From JBDTCS01 sp039923455 (lineage in GTDB: Bacteria > Bacteroidota > Ignavibacteria > Palsa-1295), in NCBI GenBank assembly GCA_039923455.1, contig JBDTCS010000185.1, positions 1 through 14,095 on the forward strand: 14,095 nt of DNA, written 5' to 3'. The translations under genes and the position numbers were made by a program. The notes under the pieces were generated by a model. That model saw nothing but the letters and a program-made list of their open reading frames with translations, did no database searches and had not been told where the DNA came from. This document shows positions 5,505-14,095 of this stretch, piece by piece. Positions within the stretch are counted from its first letter, which is position 1, and each line of letters starts with the position of its first letter.

Positions 5505-7202
5505 ATGCTTATGTTACGTCTTCGTTTAATTGCTTTGGTCGTGTTGGTTGTGCTTGCATCGGTTTCCGGCTTGCCTGCACAGTGGGTTTCGATCGCTCCT
5601 AATTTGATCGGTACCGGTCCGCACCAGAATTCGGGTGCGATGCTCTATCAGGATGGCGTTGCGTGGGCCGGGTTGTATCAGCTATTTAAATCAACCGACA
5701 AAGGCCAAAGTTGGCAGGTTGTTTCGACATTTCCATCGCTTGGTACAAACACGATTCATGGCATCGTGTTTTATGATCGGAATACAGGGTTTGTCTGCAC
5801 CGACGTCGGCCTCTATCTGACGCACGATCAGGGTGTGACGTGGAAACAATTTTACGGTACTACGACTGTCTTCACCGGTGCGTTCTGCGGCAATTCAACT
5901 TCGTTCGCGGCGGGTGTCTATAATGTCGGCGCGGTTGTGACGACGGATGATGGCGCACACTTCACTGAACATGCGATCGGACGAGTCGCAAAAGATTTTT
6001 TCTGCAGCACACCCGGACAAATTACCGCATTCATCGAGAGTGTGACGGATAGTCATATTGCGACTACGACCGATTACGGCGTGACGTGGACGGAGAAGTC
6101 AGGTCTGATGGATCCGGACTCGCATGCGTTCGGCGTCACAGCGTGTGACGATCAGACGATCTACGGCATCAACGAAGAAGGCGGCAACTACACGTCGAAC
6201 AATCTATCGGAGATTTTCAAGACAACAGATGGTGGTGGAACGTGGACATCCATCAAGCAGACGTCGCTTGCAACGATGTCTGGTTGCGTGTTGATTACGC
6301 CCGGCGCGATTTATGTACCTGCTCGGTCAGGAGGGATTTTGCAATCTGTTGATCAAGGTAAAACGTGGACGACGATTACGGGCCCGAATGTCCCGATCGA
6401 CTCGCGCGATCTGATTGCGATCGATGATACGATTCTTCTTGCGGCGGATGTGGATGGTACGATCTGGCGTGCGATCAATCCTGCGGGTCGCGGAAATTTT
6501 TCTTCTGGTTCGAGTACACTTAACGTTACGACGTCGAATGAGCGCAATGATAGCGTCGGCGGTACGGTCAAAGTGCCAATTAATTTTACGCGCAACGGTG
6601 TGCTCTCGTCACTCGATTTTCTTTTGCACTTCGAATATTATCAGGGCCTGACGTATCTCGGCTCATTCACGACTGGTGGCAAGCAGATTGATGTTGCGAA
6701 CTCGACGACGAAAGGTCGCTCGCAACTTCATCTCGACGCGGCTGATCTTCCGGCGAGTGGTCCATCGCTTGTGGGGTATTCGTTGTTCAAACTTTATATC
6801 GGTGAGGGTGGGTGCGCAAAAGTCTGGTATGATTCGCTACAATTCGCGACGCCACCGAGCGCATGTTTTAGTTACGCCATTGACTCGGCGAACTCGATCG
6901 TCTGCTCGAATCAGACGTTGCGTCAGGCAGTCAGCAAGTCGTTAGCACAGTTTGCGAATAGCTTCACGCTCTCGCCAAATCCAGTTAACAACTCGACAAC
7001 GCTGCATTCATCGATCTATTCAGGAATGCTGAACGTGCGAATCGTGAACACACTTGGAGCAACCGTCTCCGAATCGCTCGCACGCGTCGATTCGCACGCA
7101 CCAATGCAACTCCACTTCGATGGACTACCAGCCGGAGAATATTTCCTTCGAGTAGAAGGCGAAGGAGTGCATGAGACGATGTCGGTGATTCGTATGCGGT
7201 AG
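5505..7202 (+). CDS. Secreted six-repeat beta-propeller protein with T9SS sorting domain
   Basis: The product has 565 residues. A signal peptide (MLMLRLRLIALVVLVVLASV, likely cut after LPA at residue 25) directs Sec export. Six BNR/sortilin-like Asp-box repeats follow: STDKGQSW (63-70), LTHDQGVTW (105-113), TTDDGAHF (146), TTDYGVTW (188), TTDGGGTW (240) and SVDQGKTW (281). This is the pattern of YCF48/sortilin-type propellers. Residues about 350-470 form a separate beta-rich region (VKVPINFTRNGVLSSLDFLL...), perhaps cohesin-like. The last 79 residues (from FTLSPNPVNNST, with LPAGEYFLRVEG near the end) are a type IX secretion C-terminal sorting domain, so the protein should cross the outer membrane and be released or surface-anchored. 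ATG 5505 is chosen because it starts the signal peptide; ATG 5511 is equally possible. The open frame back to 5442 adds a second hydrophobic stretch and is unlikely. Ligand unknown. Confidence 0.88.
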   Translation: MLMLRLRLIALVVLVVLASVSGLPAQWVSIAPNLIGTGPHQNSGAMLYQDGVAWAGLYQLFKSTDKGQSWQVVSTFPSLGTNTIHGIVFYDRNTGFVCTDVGLYLTHDQGVTWKQFYGTTTVFTGAFCGNSTSFAAGVYNVGAVVTTDDGAHFTEHAIGRVAKDFFCSTPGQITAFIESVTDSHIATTTDYGVTWTEKSGLMDPDSHAFGVTACDDQTIYGINEEGGNYTSNNLSEIFKTTDGGGTWTSIKQTSLATMSGCVLITPGAIYVPARSGGILQSVDQGKTWTTITGPNVPIDSRDLIAIDDTILLAADVDGTIWRAINPAGRGNFSSGSSTLNVTTSNERNDSVGGTVKVPINFTRNGVLSSLDFLLHFEYYQGLTYLGSFTTGGKQIDVANSTTKGRSQLHLDAADLPASGPSLVGYSLFKLYIGEGGCAKVWYDSLQFATPPSACFSYAIDSANSIVCSNQTLRQAVSKSLAQFANSFTLSPNPVNNSTTLHSSIYSGMLNVRIVNTLGATVSESLARVDSHAPMQLHFDGLPAGEYFLRVEGEGVHETMSVIRMR

Positions 7203-7205
7203 ATG

Positions 7206-7221
7206 CTTGCACTCCGGCAAG
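7206..7221. terminator. Weak hairpin between convergent genes
   Basis: CTTGC and GCAAG form a five-pair stem around a six-base loop in the 25 bases separating the stops of the propeller gene and the tamB-like gene. There is no clear T tract on either side, so termination here is only suggested. Confidence 0.25.
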
Positions 7222-7227
7222 GTCTTA

Positions 7228-10200
7228 TTAGTAGATCGGGATTCTCCAGAGAAATCGTCCGAGGACGTTTGGCTGTTGAATCGCTTGCGTGGTAACCGAC
7301 TGATCCGTGTGATAGTCGAAATCGAACAAGAGGGCGCGTGCACCGTTGAAGTTTGCAAACGTCGAGAACGGGACTTCGATCGAGTAGTCGGCGTCGAGCG
7401 GATTGTTCAGTGCGTTTCCACCGTACCGGAAAGTAATATCACGGTAACCCGCAGTGAGTTTTAATTTCGAAGCACTCAATGTAGAGCCATACTCCAAACT
7501 CAAGGAGCGTATCACGCTACTTAAGCTCGACGATCCAAATAAATTATTCAGCAACGTACTCGTAAGTGAGGAAGAGATTGCCTGCGAGGCTTTTGCAAGT
7601 GCTGTCGATTGCTGCGCCGGATCAAGTTCGTTCTTGAATTTATTCGAGATGAGATAGTAGATCACATCTTCCTGCACTTCCGCTTGTGTGCCTGGCCTTA
7701 ACACGAAATTGCCACCCGGTGCATCCTGATCATAGAGCTGCATGATCAGCGTTGGTTCATTTTTCGTACCTGTGATCAGCAATCGGACTTTGACTTCGGT
7801 GCCTTGTTTCGAAGGGCTGTCATGCGGTCCTACATATTCGGCGGTGATGTTTAGCTCCGGGTTGGTCGCATCATCACGAAACGTAAGTGAGCCGGTAGCG
7901 TTAAAATTTTTATAGAAGCTATAGCTCGAGTTCTCCGTGACTTGCAAGACACCGTTGATCACATAGGGACCGAAGCTTTCTCGCCGAATCCGGAGTGGCA
8001 GATCGGATCGGAGCTGCGCTCGAAGTTGCTCCCCGAGCAATCCGTAGAGTCGGTTCATCGTAATCACGATCCACGAATCACCTTCGATAGCAAGGTCGAG
8101 TCGAAATCGCATCCTATCCATAAAACTCGGAGTGTTTGTTTCTGCGATAATACCTTGTGCGAGCGCCTCGTTCGAGCTATCGCGCATTGCGAGCTCATTC
8201 TCTTCGAGATAAATATTTTGTGCTCTACGCGGAAACAGGACGGAATCGACGGAGCTAGTATCCCCATCGCGTGCAACTAATAAAGCTCGTGCCGCGAGCA
8301 ACTGTCTTGAGGCTTGTGTCGTATCGCCAGTGATCAGCGTGTCATCGAGGCTGATGGTTCGATAGACAACACCATCCGTACTGGAAATGCCATCGGAGGT
8401 TTCCGATTGCGGAATCACCAGTGAGGATTGCAGAATCGTGACGCTACCGTCGAGCAATGGAGCCGTAGGCGGCCCGATGAAACGGAGCGGACCATTCGTG
8501 CCTATCGCAAGCGGGCCGTAAATCACTTTGATTACGGATCGCGATGCATTGCTAAGCACAGTGAGCCGACTTGCATTTACATTCAGATTGAACGTATCGA
8601 GTGCGAAACCCTTGAACTTTAGATATCCGTCGATCGTGGCCGAGCCGTTTGGATCATCGCTTGCGATGTTGCGCAACCGAATGCCGGTGAGGTTGAGTCG
8701 TTCGTCTGCAAACGAAAGTGCTCCGTCGAAATCGTAGAAAATATTATTTGCCGTCAATCGAAATTCGCCTTTCTCCACTTTGGCGTCGCCATGGAGCTTG
8801 ATGTGCTCTTGTGTTCCATCCATCGCGAATTGAATTTCACCGATGCCTGTGAGTTGATCGAAGTTCGGAAGAAACGGTCCGGCGATATCGATCGGGAAAT
8901 GATGCGCGGTGAGTCTTGCCGAAAGTGGCCGTTTATATATGCGGGCACTATCGGCGGCATAATTCGGTCCGCGGGCAAAGCTAAAAAGTAGTGGAATACT
9001 GTCGATATCGACCGACATCTGATTGCCGATCGAAAAATTCGTCCCAGGATTATCTATGCCATATTGAATTGTATCAACGTGCATTCCGATCTTGCCGCGC
9101 AGCGTGTGATTTGTGTAGGTCACATTAGCAAAACAGGTATCGAGCGTGAGCCCTTCGTATTTCAATCTTCCGATCCGCGTTACAACCGTAAACTCCGGAT
9201 TCTGCAAGGTGCCTTTCATCTCCGCATTCAGCATCTGCACTTTGCCATCTAAGTGCCTAAAAAGCGAAGAGGACATCGTGGGTGGCAGTAATTGTGGGAT
9301 CTCATTCAATCGAAGATTCGGAACGTTGACGAACGCATAGACGATCGAATCACCACGCAGCAAACCGCCGAGCCGAATGCGCTGTGCGAAGCTGCCGTTC
9401 AGATCACCGGGTTGTGGCTTGATCATACTTAGCGTATCGACGCGAATTTCTCCGGATTGCGTTAGTGTGATCTTTGCTGGCTTTTCATTGAACCATCTGT
9501 ACCGATCGTGCAGCGAGAGTCGTAATGTGTCAAGGGCAAACACATATTGATTTTGGGGAAGCTCCGCCCGCCCGACGAGTTTGATTGCGTAGCCGGTTCC
9601 CATGGTGGTCGCAACATCAAAGCGTAGTTTACGGTCAGTATAATCTACACCAATATCCGAATGATACAGCAGCGACGAGCCAATACGTGTTGTCGAATCG
9701 GCTTTGAAATTTATATGCGCGTTCAGATTCCGAAGTATCGTCTTCGGATCGGTCGTGAGATGATCGAACTCCAGACTGAAGGTGACGGGCGTAAGCTGAA
9801 GGCGAGTTGCCGAACCGGAAGGAAGCTTCGGGTGACCTGCGGAGTCGGTTGGTGCTATCAGAGTGGAATCCTCGGCGATATTGCGCTTGCGAAAAAGGAA
9901 GGAGCTTAGCTTACCCTTCATGCCAACGTTCAATGCGTTCTCCGCGCAACCGACTACGCGGCCATCGATAATTCCATTGCCGAGCAGCATGACCTTCGGA
10001 AAAAATACGGATAGCGGTCGAAGATCTTTTAGGACGAGGGCATAATTAAAGTCTATCGAATCACAAGAAGCCGTGCTAACTTGTGCGACCGTGTTCTGCA
10101 ACGAGTCGGTAGGAAAGTCGCGATTCGTAATCGCGTCAATGAGCGTTGTAAATCGAGAAGGAACAACATCGATGAGATCGACAAGCCCATATTTTCCCTG

Positions 10201-12084
10201 AATATCAATATCCGCGAGATCACTGCGCAATTGCAGCGAATCCAACCCCGAAGTTCCGAGCGGGGCAATGTGGATGTTGGCGGTGACGTCATTGAAATGC
10301 TGCTTCGCAAGGATCATGTTCGACAGCTTCGCACTGATCGTACCTGAGATCTCTTCGAGATCAAGCCCTTTGCCTGTGACATTAGCGTCCGCACTGAGCT
10401 TCACAGGGCTCGACCCGAGTGATGTCACGTAATTGTGCAATGGCAGGTCAATCACAGATCCTTGGAATGTGTAGGCCGGAGACTTCGGGCCGATCTCGAT
10501 CGAGGCATGCTCTATATTTACAGCCATTCCATCAGCGAGTGATCCCTTCAGATGATCAGTAGTTGCGACGCTGCCTGATAGCGAGCCGGTGCCTTGCAGA
10601 GCGGTGACTGCATACTTTTGAAATTTGGATGGAGCAGTAACCGAGAAACCGAATCTCGTGCTCATCGTATGAGGATCGGTGCCTTTCCCTTCAAGATTCA
10701 GGGCGGCATTTATATCGCTCGCCATGGTTGGGTTGTTTAGTATCGGAGCAAGATTCAAGTGCTCCGTCTGGACCTTTGCAGTATAGACCATGAGCTTTGG
10801 TCGGAGGTCCAGCTTTGCTTCTCCGGAGGCATTTCCGTTGTCGCTGTGTACATCGAAGATAGCTGTAAAAACTTCCGGCTCGCCGACAAAATGCAACGAT
10901 GGAATTGTGATCGTCCCGAAATTCTTTATGTCAGGCAGATTCAACCCCGGCAAATACGTCCGGAACGTCGCATCGTTGATCGCGGTAGATTTCAGCATTA
11001 GGTCCATGCTAAAATTCTGCGGTTGATCGAGATGATAGACGCCGCCTTTTATCGCGAGCACATTACGCCCACCAAAATCGAGATTGAGTCGCGAAACATT
11101 TAGCTTTCCAAATTCGCCATCCGCGACGAGATCGAGACCGAAGATGCCTCGCATGAAGCGAAGATCGGGAATGAACATCCGAAGATCGCGAGCACTGAGC
11201 TGCGTCGCTTTTAGCTTGAGTGCAGTGCGGCTTGTCTTCATTGCTCCGAGCGAATCACCATGCAGAATACTTGCCGGTGCAAGATCGACCGCAAACCGCA
11301 AGTCCGATTGATCGGTGAGAATTCTGCCTTCCTCGATTTTGGCATTCTTGCCATCCATCTTTAAAGAAAGTTCAAGATCATGCAAGACCAGGCCACTCTT
11401 CAACTCACGAAGATCGAGATGTCCAATTCGTACGGATTGACTTTTCTCTCCTCGCACGGAGCCATTCGCATAGAGATTAAGGTTGCGAATATCCAAGTTG
11501 GACCAGTTCAACGTGTTCAGCTTCACTCCGGCAACTTCTGTCGGAAGCGACTCTGAATGCGAAGTGTCCGTATAGTCGTGTACGATCAATTCACCATTTT
11601 GAATCTGTAACTTCTGCAATTCGATCTTCAGATCGAAGGGAGTGTTTGGGGCAGATGGTGCGGTCGGCTTAATAAAACGGTCGATATTCCACAGCGAATC
11701 TCCGTTATATTTTAGTAGCGCAATTTGAGGGTGATACAGAACAAGCGATGATATGCCAATCGTCTGACTTCGTAGATATCCTAAAATCGAATAGCGTGCA
11801 AGGAGTTGATCTGCACGGACGAGGTCGATCGAATCGTAGGCGGTGCCGGTATGCAATCGCAGGTGCACATCCTTTAGCACAAAGCCTGTGAAGAGATTAC
11901 CGCTCATGGACGAGGACGTGAGCGTTGCGTTCGTAGAACTTGCAACGATGCCCTCTATTTGTGAAAGTACGATATTGCGCGCCCACTTGGTTTGCGAGAA
12001 CGCAACAACCAGCAGCAGGAGAATGATGATCACCACCCCCACCCACTTGAAGAATTTTGTTGCTCGTTCTATGAAGTGGTGCAC
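7228..12084 (-). CDS. tamB: TamB/AsmA-like translocation and assembly protein
   Basis: The product has 1618 residues. One N-terminal membrane anchor (about residues 14-30, WVGVVIIILLLLVVAF) is followed by a very long, repetitive beta-rich body with AsmA-type features near the start (ATLTSSSMSGNLFTGFVLKDVHL). The C-terminal 330 residues fit the TamB (DUF490) domain: LTANNIFYDFDGALSF and SFYKNFNATGSLTFRDDATNPELNITAEY, then VKVRLLITGTKNEPTLIM, EDVIYYLISN and a final beta region ending RFLWRIPIY. TamB-like proteins span the periplasm and support outer-membrane protein assembly or phospholipid transport. The length is within the range of FCB homologues. The start is GTG 12084, just before the anchor; no in-frame ATG lies upstream. 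It follows rfaE2 by 39 bases and is probably co-transcribed with it. FCB TamB proteins may work without a TamA partner, and none is seen here. Confidence 0.88.
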   Translation of the reverse strand: MHHFIERATKFFKWVGVVIIILLLLVVAFSQTKWARNIVLSQIEGIVASSTNATLTSSSMSGNLFTGFVLKDVHLRLHTGTAYDSIDLVRADQLLARYSILGYLRSQTIGISSLVLYHPQIALLKYNGDSLWNIDRFIKPTAPSAPNTPFDLKIELQKLQIQNGELIVHDYTDTSHSESLPTEVAGVKLNTLNWSNLDIRNLNLYANGSVRGEKSQSVRIGHLDLRELKSGLVLHDLELSLKMDGKNAKIEEGRILTDQSDLRFAVDLAPASILHGDSLGAMKTSRTALKLKATQLSARDLRMFIPDLRFMRGIFGLDLVADGEFGKLNVSRLNLDFGGRNVLAIKGGVYHLDQPQNFSMDLMLKSTAINDATFRTYLPGLNLPDIKNFGTITIPSLHFVGEPEVFTAIFDVHSDNGNASGEAKLDLRPKLMVYTAKVQTEHLNLAPILNNPTMASDINAALNLEGKGTDPHTMSTRFGFSVTAPSKFQKYAVTALQGTGSLSGSVATTDHLKGSLADGMAVNIEHASIEIGPKSPAYTFQGSVIDLPLHNYVTSLGSSPVKLSADANVTGKGLDLEEISGTISAKLSNMILAKQHFNDVTANIHIAPLGTSGLDSLQLRSDLADIDIQGKYGLVDLIDVVPSRFTTLIDAITNRDFPTDSLQNTVAQVSTASCDSIDFNYALVLKDLRPLSVFFPKVMLLGNGIIDGRVVGCAENALNVGMKGKLSSFLFRKRNIAEDSTLIAPTDSAGHPKLPSGSATRLQLTPVTFSLEFDHLTTDPKTILRNLNAHINFKADSTTRIGSSLLYHSDIGVDYTDRKLRFDVATTMGTGYAIKLVGRAELPQNQYVFALDTLRLSLHDRYRWFNEKPAKITLTQSGEIRVDTLSMIKPQPGDLNGSFAQRIRLGGLLRGDSIVYAFVNVPNLRLNEIPQLLPPTMSSSLFRHLDGKVQMLNAEMKGTLQNPEFTVVTRIGRLKYEGLTLDTCFANVTYTNHTLRGKIGMHVDTIQYGIDNPGTNFSIGNQMSVDIDSIPLLFSFARGPNYAADSARIYKRPLSARLTAHHFPIDIAGPFLPNFDQLTGIGEIQFAMDGTQEHIKLHGDAKVEKGEFRLTANNIFYDFDGALSFADERLNLTGIRLRNIASDDPNGSATIDGYLKFKGFALDTFNLNVNASRLTVLSNASRSVIKVIYGPLAIGTNGPLRFIGPPTAPLLDGSVTILQSSLVIPQSETSDGISSTDGVVYRTISLDDTLITGDTTQASRQLLAARALLVARDGDTSSVDSVLFPRRAQNIYLEENELAMRDSSNEALAQGIIAETNTPSFMDRMRFRLDLAIEGDSWIVITMNRLYGLLGEQLRAQLRSDLPLRIRRESFGPYVINGVLQVTENSSYSFYKNFNATGSLTFRDDATNPELNITAEYVGPHDSPSKQGTEVKVRLLITGTKNEPTLIMQLYDQDAPGGNFVLRPGTQAEVQEDVIYYLISNKFKNELDPAQQSTALAKASQAISSSLTSTLLNNLFGSSSLSSVIRSLSLEYGSTLSASKLKLTAGYRDITFRYGGNALNNPLDADYSIEVPFSTFANFNGARALLFDFDYHTDQSVTTQAIQQPNVLGRFLWRIPIY

Positions 12085-12123
12085 AAAAATACTAATTGCA
12101 TACAGCTAAATTCGCCCATTGGA

Positions 12124-12636
12124 TTATCGTGAACCGGGCGCGTACCGTTCGAGAATAGTCTCGACAATGCCGGTAGTTGACAGGCCTTCTATGAAGGGGA
12201 GAGGAAGTACTTGCCCTCCGTTGCGCTCGACCGTTTCGCGGCCGACCATGTTCTCAACGCTCCAGTCGCCACCCTTTACAAGCACATCCGGAATCAAAAA
12301 TTCGATGAGATCGAGTGGCGTATCGGTGTCAAATATCGCAACAGCATCCGTCGGCTTTAAGGCCGCAAGCAGGAGTGCGCGGTCGTGCTCTGTTTGTACC
12401 GGTCGCATCGGGCCTTTTAATCGTCTGACAGATTCGTCGGAGTTCAGACCGATGAGCAATGCATCGCCGAGTCTTCGAGCTTCGAGTAAATAACTAACGT
12501 GTCCTGCGTGCACAATATCAAAGACTCCATTCGTAAAAACGAGTCGTCGATTTTCATGACGTAAGTTCAGACGCCAATCGGCTAATGCTCGCCTGTCGGA
12601 TTCATCCCGAAATAGAAATATCGGAGCGGAGTTCAA
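12124..12636 (-). CDS. rfaE2: D-beta-D-heptose 1-phosphate adenylyltransferase (RfaE2/HldE C-terminal type)
   Basis: Nucleotidyltransferase of 170 residues that converts heptose 1-phosphate and ATP to ADP-heptose. Visible motifs are VFTNGVFDIVHAGH (33-46, with the HxGH active-site signature), the GLNSDESVRRLKGP loop (63-76), RP (78-79), PDVLVKGGDW (116-125) and GLSTTGIVE (151-159, STT motif). All belong to the RfaE2 family, and the length is right for the stand-alone form; in E. coli it is fused to the kinase as HldE. It lies 43 bases downstream of rfaE1 on the same strand, completing the pair. The start is TTG 12636, because an in-frame stop lies four codons upstream and the nearby ATG (12648-12650) is in another frame and ends quickly. 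Confidence 0.93.
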   Translation of the reverse strand: MNSAPIFLFRDESDRRALADWRLNLRHENRRLVFTNGVFDIVHAGHVSYLLEARRLGDALLIGLNSDESVRRLKGPMRPVQTEHDRALLLAALKPTDAVAIFDTDTPLDLIEFLIPDVLVKGGDWSVENMVGRETVERNGGQVLPLPFIEGLSTTGIVETILERYAPGSR

Positions 12637-12679
12637 TAGTTTTAATCATATAAACCTCACGAACGCAGCACTGAAATTT

Positions 12680-13690
12680 TCAGGCAGCTTCTGTCGCAAT
12701 ATCTTCTAACAAGGCAGCCATGAGTTGTTCTTGATAGATCGGTACGATCCCAAGCTCTTCGATCACAAGCCCAGCGGCACGGTTCGCCATGACCGCTGAT
12801 TCGCGAACGCTTAGGCCACAAGCCATGCAGACTGCAAGCGTTGCAATCACGGTATCGCCCGCACCACTCACATCTGCGACTTGTCTTGCGCGTGTGGGAA
12901 TTCCAAACGACTCCCGCTCACCTCGCTCGAAAAGCAGCATTCCTTTTTCACCTAAGGTCAGCAATACATTCTCTGCGCTTAGGCCATCAAGTAGTTTTTG
13001 TCCTGCATCTGCTATCTCGACTGGTGAGTGCAAATGTGTGCCGAGCGCGTCCTCAACTTCTTTCCGATTTGGTTTGAAAACCGTAGCTCCTTTGTATTCG
13101 AAAAAATTCTGAAACTTTGGATCGACCAGCACAGGAATATTGTGGCTTTTACCAAAGCCGATCACTCGACGAATCAGCGAAGCGGTAATTACTCCTTTAT
13201 TGTAATCCTCGAGAATAATGCCGTGCAAGTCATTGCTCATTCCTTCAAGCATTCTGAGCATCGTATCTTCAATGCGAGCGGAGATGTTCGTCTTGCTTTC
13301 ATGATCTATCCGCAACATTTGCTGGCTTCCTGCGACAAGTCGTGTCTTGACAGTCGTCCGTCTTTCCGGATCCGTTAGAATTCCTTCGAGTGGGAAATGC
13401 ATTGCCGCAAAAAGGCTGCGAAGCAATTCACCGGATGCATCGTTACCGACAACTCCAAACATGATCGGTGTCGCACCGAGTCCGTGAATGTTGTGACCAA
13501 CATTTGCCGCACCACCAAGTCTGTCTTGCTCCCGTTCGATCTCAAGTACCGGCACCGGCGCTTCCGGAGATATTCTCGAAACCGTACCAAACTGATATCT
13601 ATCGAGCATCAGATCACCAATGACCGCGATGCGCGACGAACGGAATGCCTTTGGAAGTGCCTCTAATTGGTCTGGACTCAAGTTGAGCAT
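12680..13690 (-). CDS. rfaE1: D-beta-D-heptose 7-phosphate kinase (RfaE1/HldE N-terminal type)
   Basis: PfkB/ribokinase-family sugar kinase that phosphorylates C1 of D-glycero-beta-D-manno-heptose 7-phosphate in ADP-heptose synthesis. From the ATG at 13690 it has 336 residues, the usual length. Motifs are IGDLMLDRY (24-32), GTVSRISPEAPVPVLE (family signature), RLGGAANV (57-64), LEDYNKGV and VDPK, then FKPNRKE in the middle, and DVSGAGDT (273-280) with the catalytic Asp. A longer reading from TTG 13750 adds 20 residues that do not look like the family, so the ATG is preferred. Neither start has a clear Shine-Dalgarno. It heads the leftward group rfaE1-rfaE2-tamB-like. The phosphatase (GmhB) and isomerase (GmhA) of the pathway are not in the window. 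Confidence 0.93.
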   Translation of the reverse strand: MLNLSPDQLEALPKAFRSSRIAVIGDLMLDRYQFGTVSRISPEAPVPVLEIEREQDRLGGAANVGHNIHGLGATPIMFGVVGNDASGELLRSLFAAMHFPLEGILTDPERRTTVKTRLVAGSQQMLRIDHESKTNISARIEDTMLRMLEGMSNDLHGIILEDYNKGVITASLIRRVIGFGKSHNIPVLVDPKFQNFFEYKGATVFKPNRKEVEDALGTHLHSPVEIADAGQKLLDGLSAENVLLTLGEKGMLLFERGERESFGIPTRARQVADVSGAGDTVIATLAVCMACGLSVRESAVMANRAAGLVIEELGIVPIYQEQLMAALLEDIATEAA

Positions 13691-13882
13691 GCAAACGTGA
13701 TTCAACCGGCCCCGATTCAGGGCATGAAGTAAGCTTATCTCATTGGCCAACAGCCAGCAAATGAAGAAAATTGCCTATTTTGCCGAGTTTAACCGAGCCC
13801 TGTAGTAGCAAGGTCGGCTTGGGTGTGAGCCAGACCGTCGCTCATACTGGGAGGGTGGAAGTGGGAATGTAGTCGGAGACAG

Positions 13883-13905
13883 CGAACGCGTTTGAATTGC
13901 GTTCG
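13883..13905. repeat. Perfect 7-base inverted repeat
   Basis: CGAACGC and GCGTTCG are separated by nine bases. It sits between the rfaE1 start and a rightward promoter. With no T tract directly after it, it could be an operator or a short hairpin and need not be a terminator. Confidence 0.4.
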
Positions 13906-13923
13906 GACCACTATACTCGATTT

Positions 13924-13952
13924 TTGCTTAAGTATGTACGCGAATATCTTTG
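13924..13952 (+). promoter_or_regulatory. Rightward Bacteroidota-type promoter at window edge
   Basis: TTG at 13924-13926 and TATCTTTG at 13945-13952 match the -33 and -7 consensus, with 18 bases between, the best-spaced example in the window. It would start a transcript near 13960 running off the right end, into the frame at 14045 or an unseen RNA. Confidence 0.5.
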
Positions 13953-14095
13953 AATTTCGCTCAAAAATCACGTTTCGACTGCTCTTCGAAAAGCCAGCGA
14001 GGGAAGTATTTACGCACGGCGTACGTTAGCCGAATTCACCTTACATGGGCCGAAGGACGGTTTGGCCACGGAAAGAGGGTGAAGGAAAACTGGAA

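Larger units (their letters stand above)
13751..14095. other. 345-base stretch with no recognised gene
   Basis: Upstream of rfaE1 neither strand shows a convincing coding frame. There is no tRNA T-loop pattern, and I see no match to 5S, tmRNA, RNase P or SRP RNA. What it does hold is a hairpin at 13883-13905, a rightward promoter at 13924-13952 and a short frame open to the edge from ATG 14045 (17 codons, MGRRTVWPRKEGEGKLE). A leftward promoter for rfaE1 should also be here, but I find only a near match (TTCATTTG) close to the TTG start. Confidence 0.5.

Noticed and set aside
5405..5602. 65-residue frame overlapping the GT9 stop (ATG-like GTGA overlap)
   Set aside because: Translates the signal-peptide region of the propeller gene in another frame; Phe/Cys-rich with no domain.
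12049..12123. TATTTTTG promoter-like element on the minus strand before the tamB-like gene
   Set aside because: It abuts the GTG start, leaving no room for a leader, and no -33 TTG is at proper distance.
13789..13971. 60-residue minus-strand frame upstream of rfaE1
   Set aside because: No ribosome site, no recognisable features, and it contains the inverted repeat.
1..14095. CRISPR array, insertion sequence, tRNA or rRNA
   Set aside because: No spaced repeat series, transposase text, terminal inverted repeats or tRNA/rRNA signatures were seen.

Overview
The window looks like chromosomal DNA from a Gram-negative bacterium of the Bacteroidota/Chlorobiota/Kapaibacteriota (FCB) group. Four things suggest this. 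A large secreted protein ends in a type IX secretion (Por) sorting domain. There are heptose-activation genes and a TamB-like protein, so there is an outer membrane with LPS. Several promoters fit the Bacteroidota -7 consensus TAnnTTTG. Shine-Dalgarno sequences are few and TTG/GTG starts are common. The exact lineage cannot be fixed from the sequence alone.

Left part (88-4103, + strand): an accessory-looking locus. A 76-residue acidic peptide gene (88-318) overlaps by 4 bases (ATGA) an asparagine-synthetase/lasso-cyclase-like enzyme (315-2169). That enzyme is split by a frameshift at a run of eight A. A hairpin and a TAnnTTTG promoter then separate it from a tight three-gene unit (2303-3522): an uncharacterised protein, a possible antitoxin and a HicA-like toxin. 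Directly behind lies a second gene (3547-3756) whose 69-residue product aligns without gaps to residues 1-67 of the first peptide (38 of 67 identical, by hand count). The pair looks like leader plus core precursors of a ribosomally made, modified peptide (RiPP), with an acidic tail built from two E-x-D-S-[D/E] units. A 72-residue Tat-signal mini-protein (3885-4103) follows. No recognition protein (B1/RRE), leader peptidase (B2) or exporter is visible, so the RiPP reading is an inference.

Middle (4113-7202, + strand): a family 9 glycosyltransferase (heptosyltransferase type) with an unusual C-terminal extension, then a secreted six-repeat beta-propeller protein with a T9SS sorting domain.

Right part (13690-7228, - strand): a likely operon rfaE1 - rfaE2 - tamB-like. 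RfaE1 and RfaE2 make ADP-heptose from heptose 7-phosphate, the GT9 enzyme on the other strand could use it, and the 1618-residue TamB-like protein serves outer-membrane assembly or lipid transport. This block converges on the propeller gene with 25 bases between the stops. The last 345 bases hold no recognised gene, but do hold a good rightward promoter that points out of the window.
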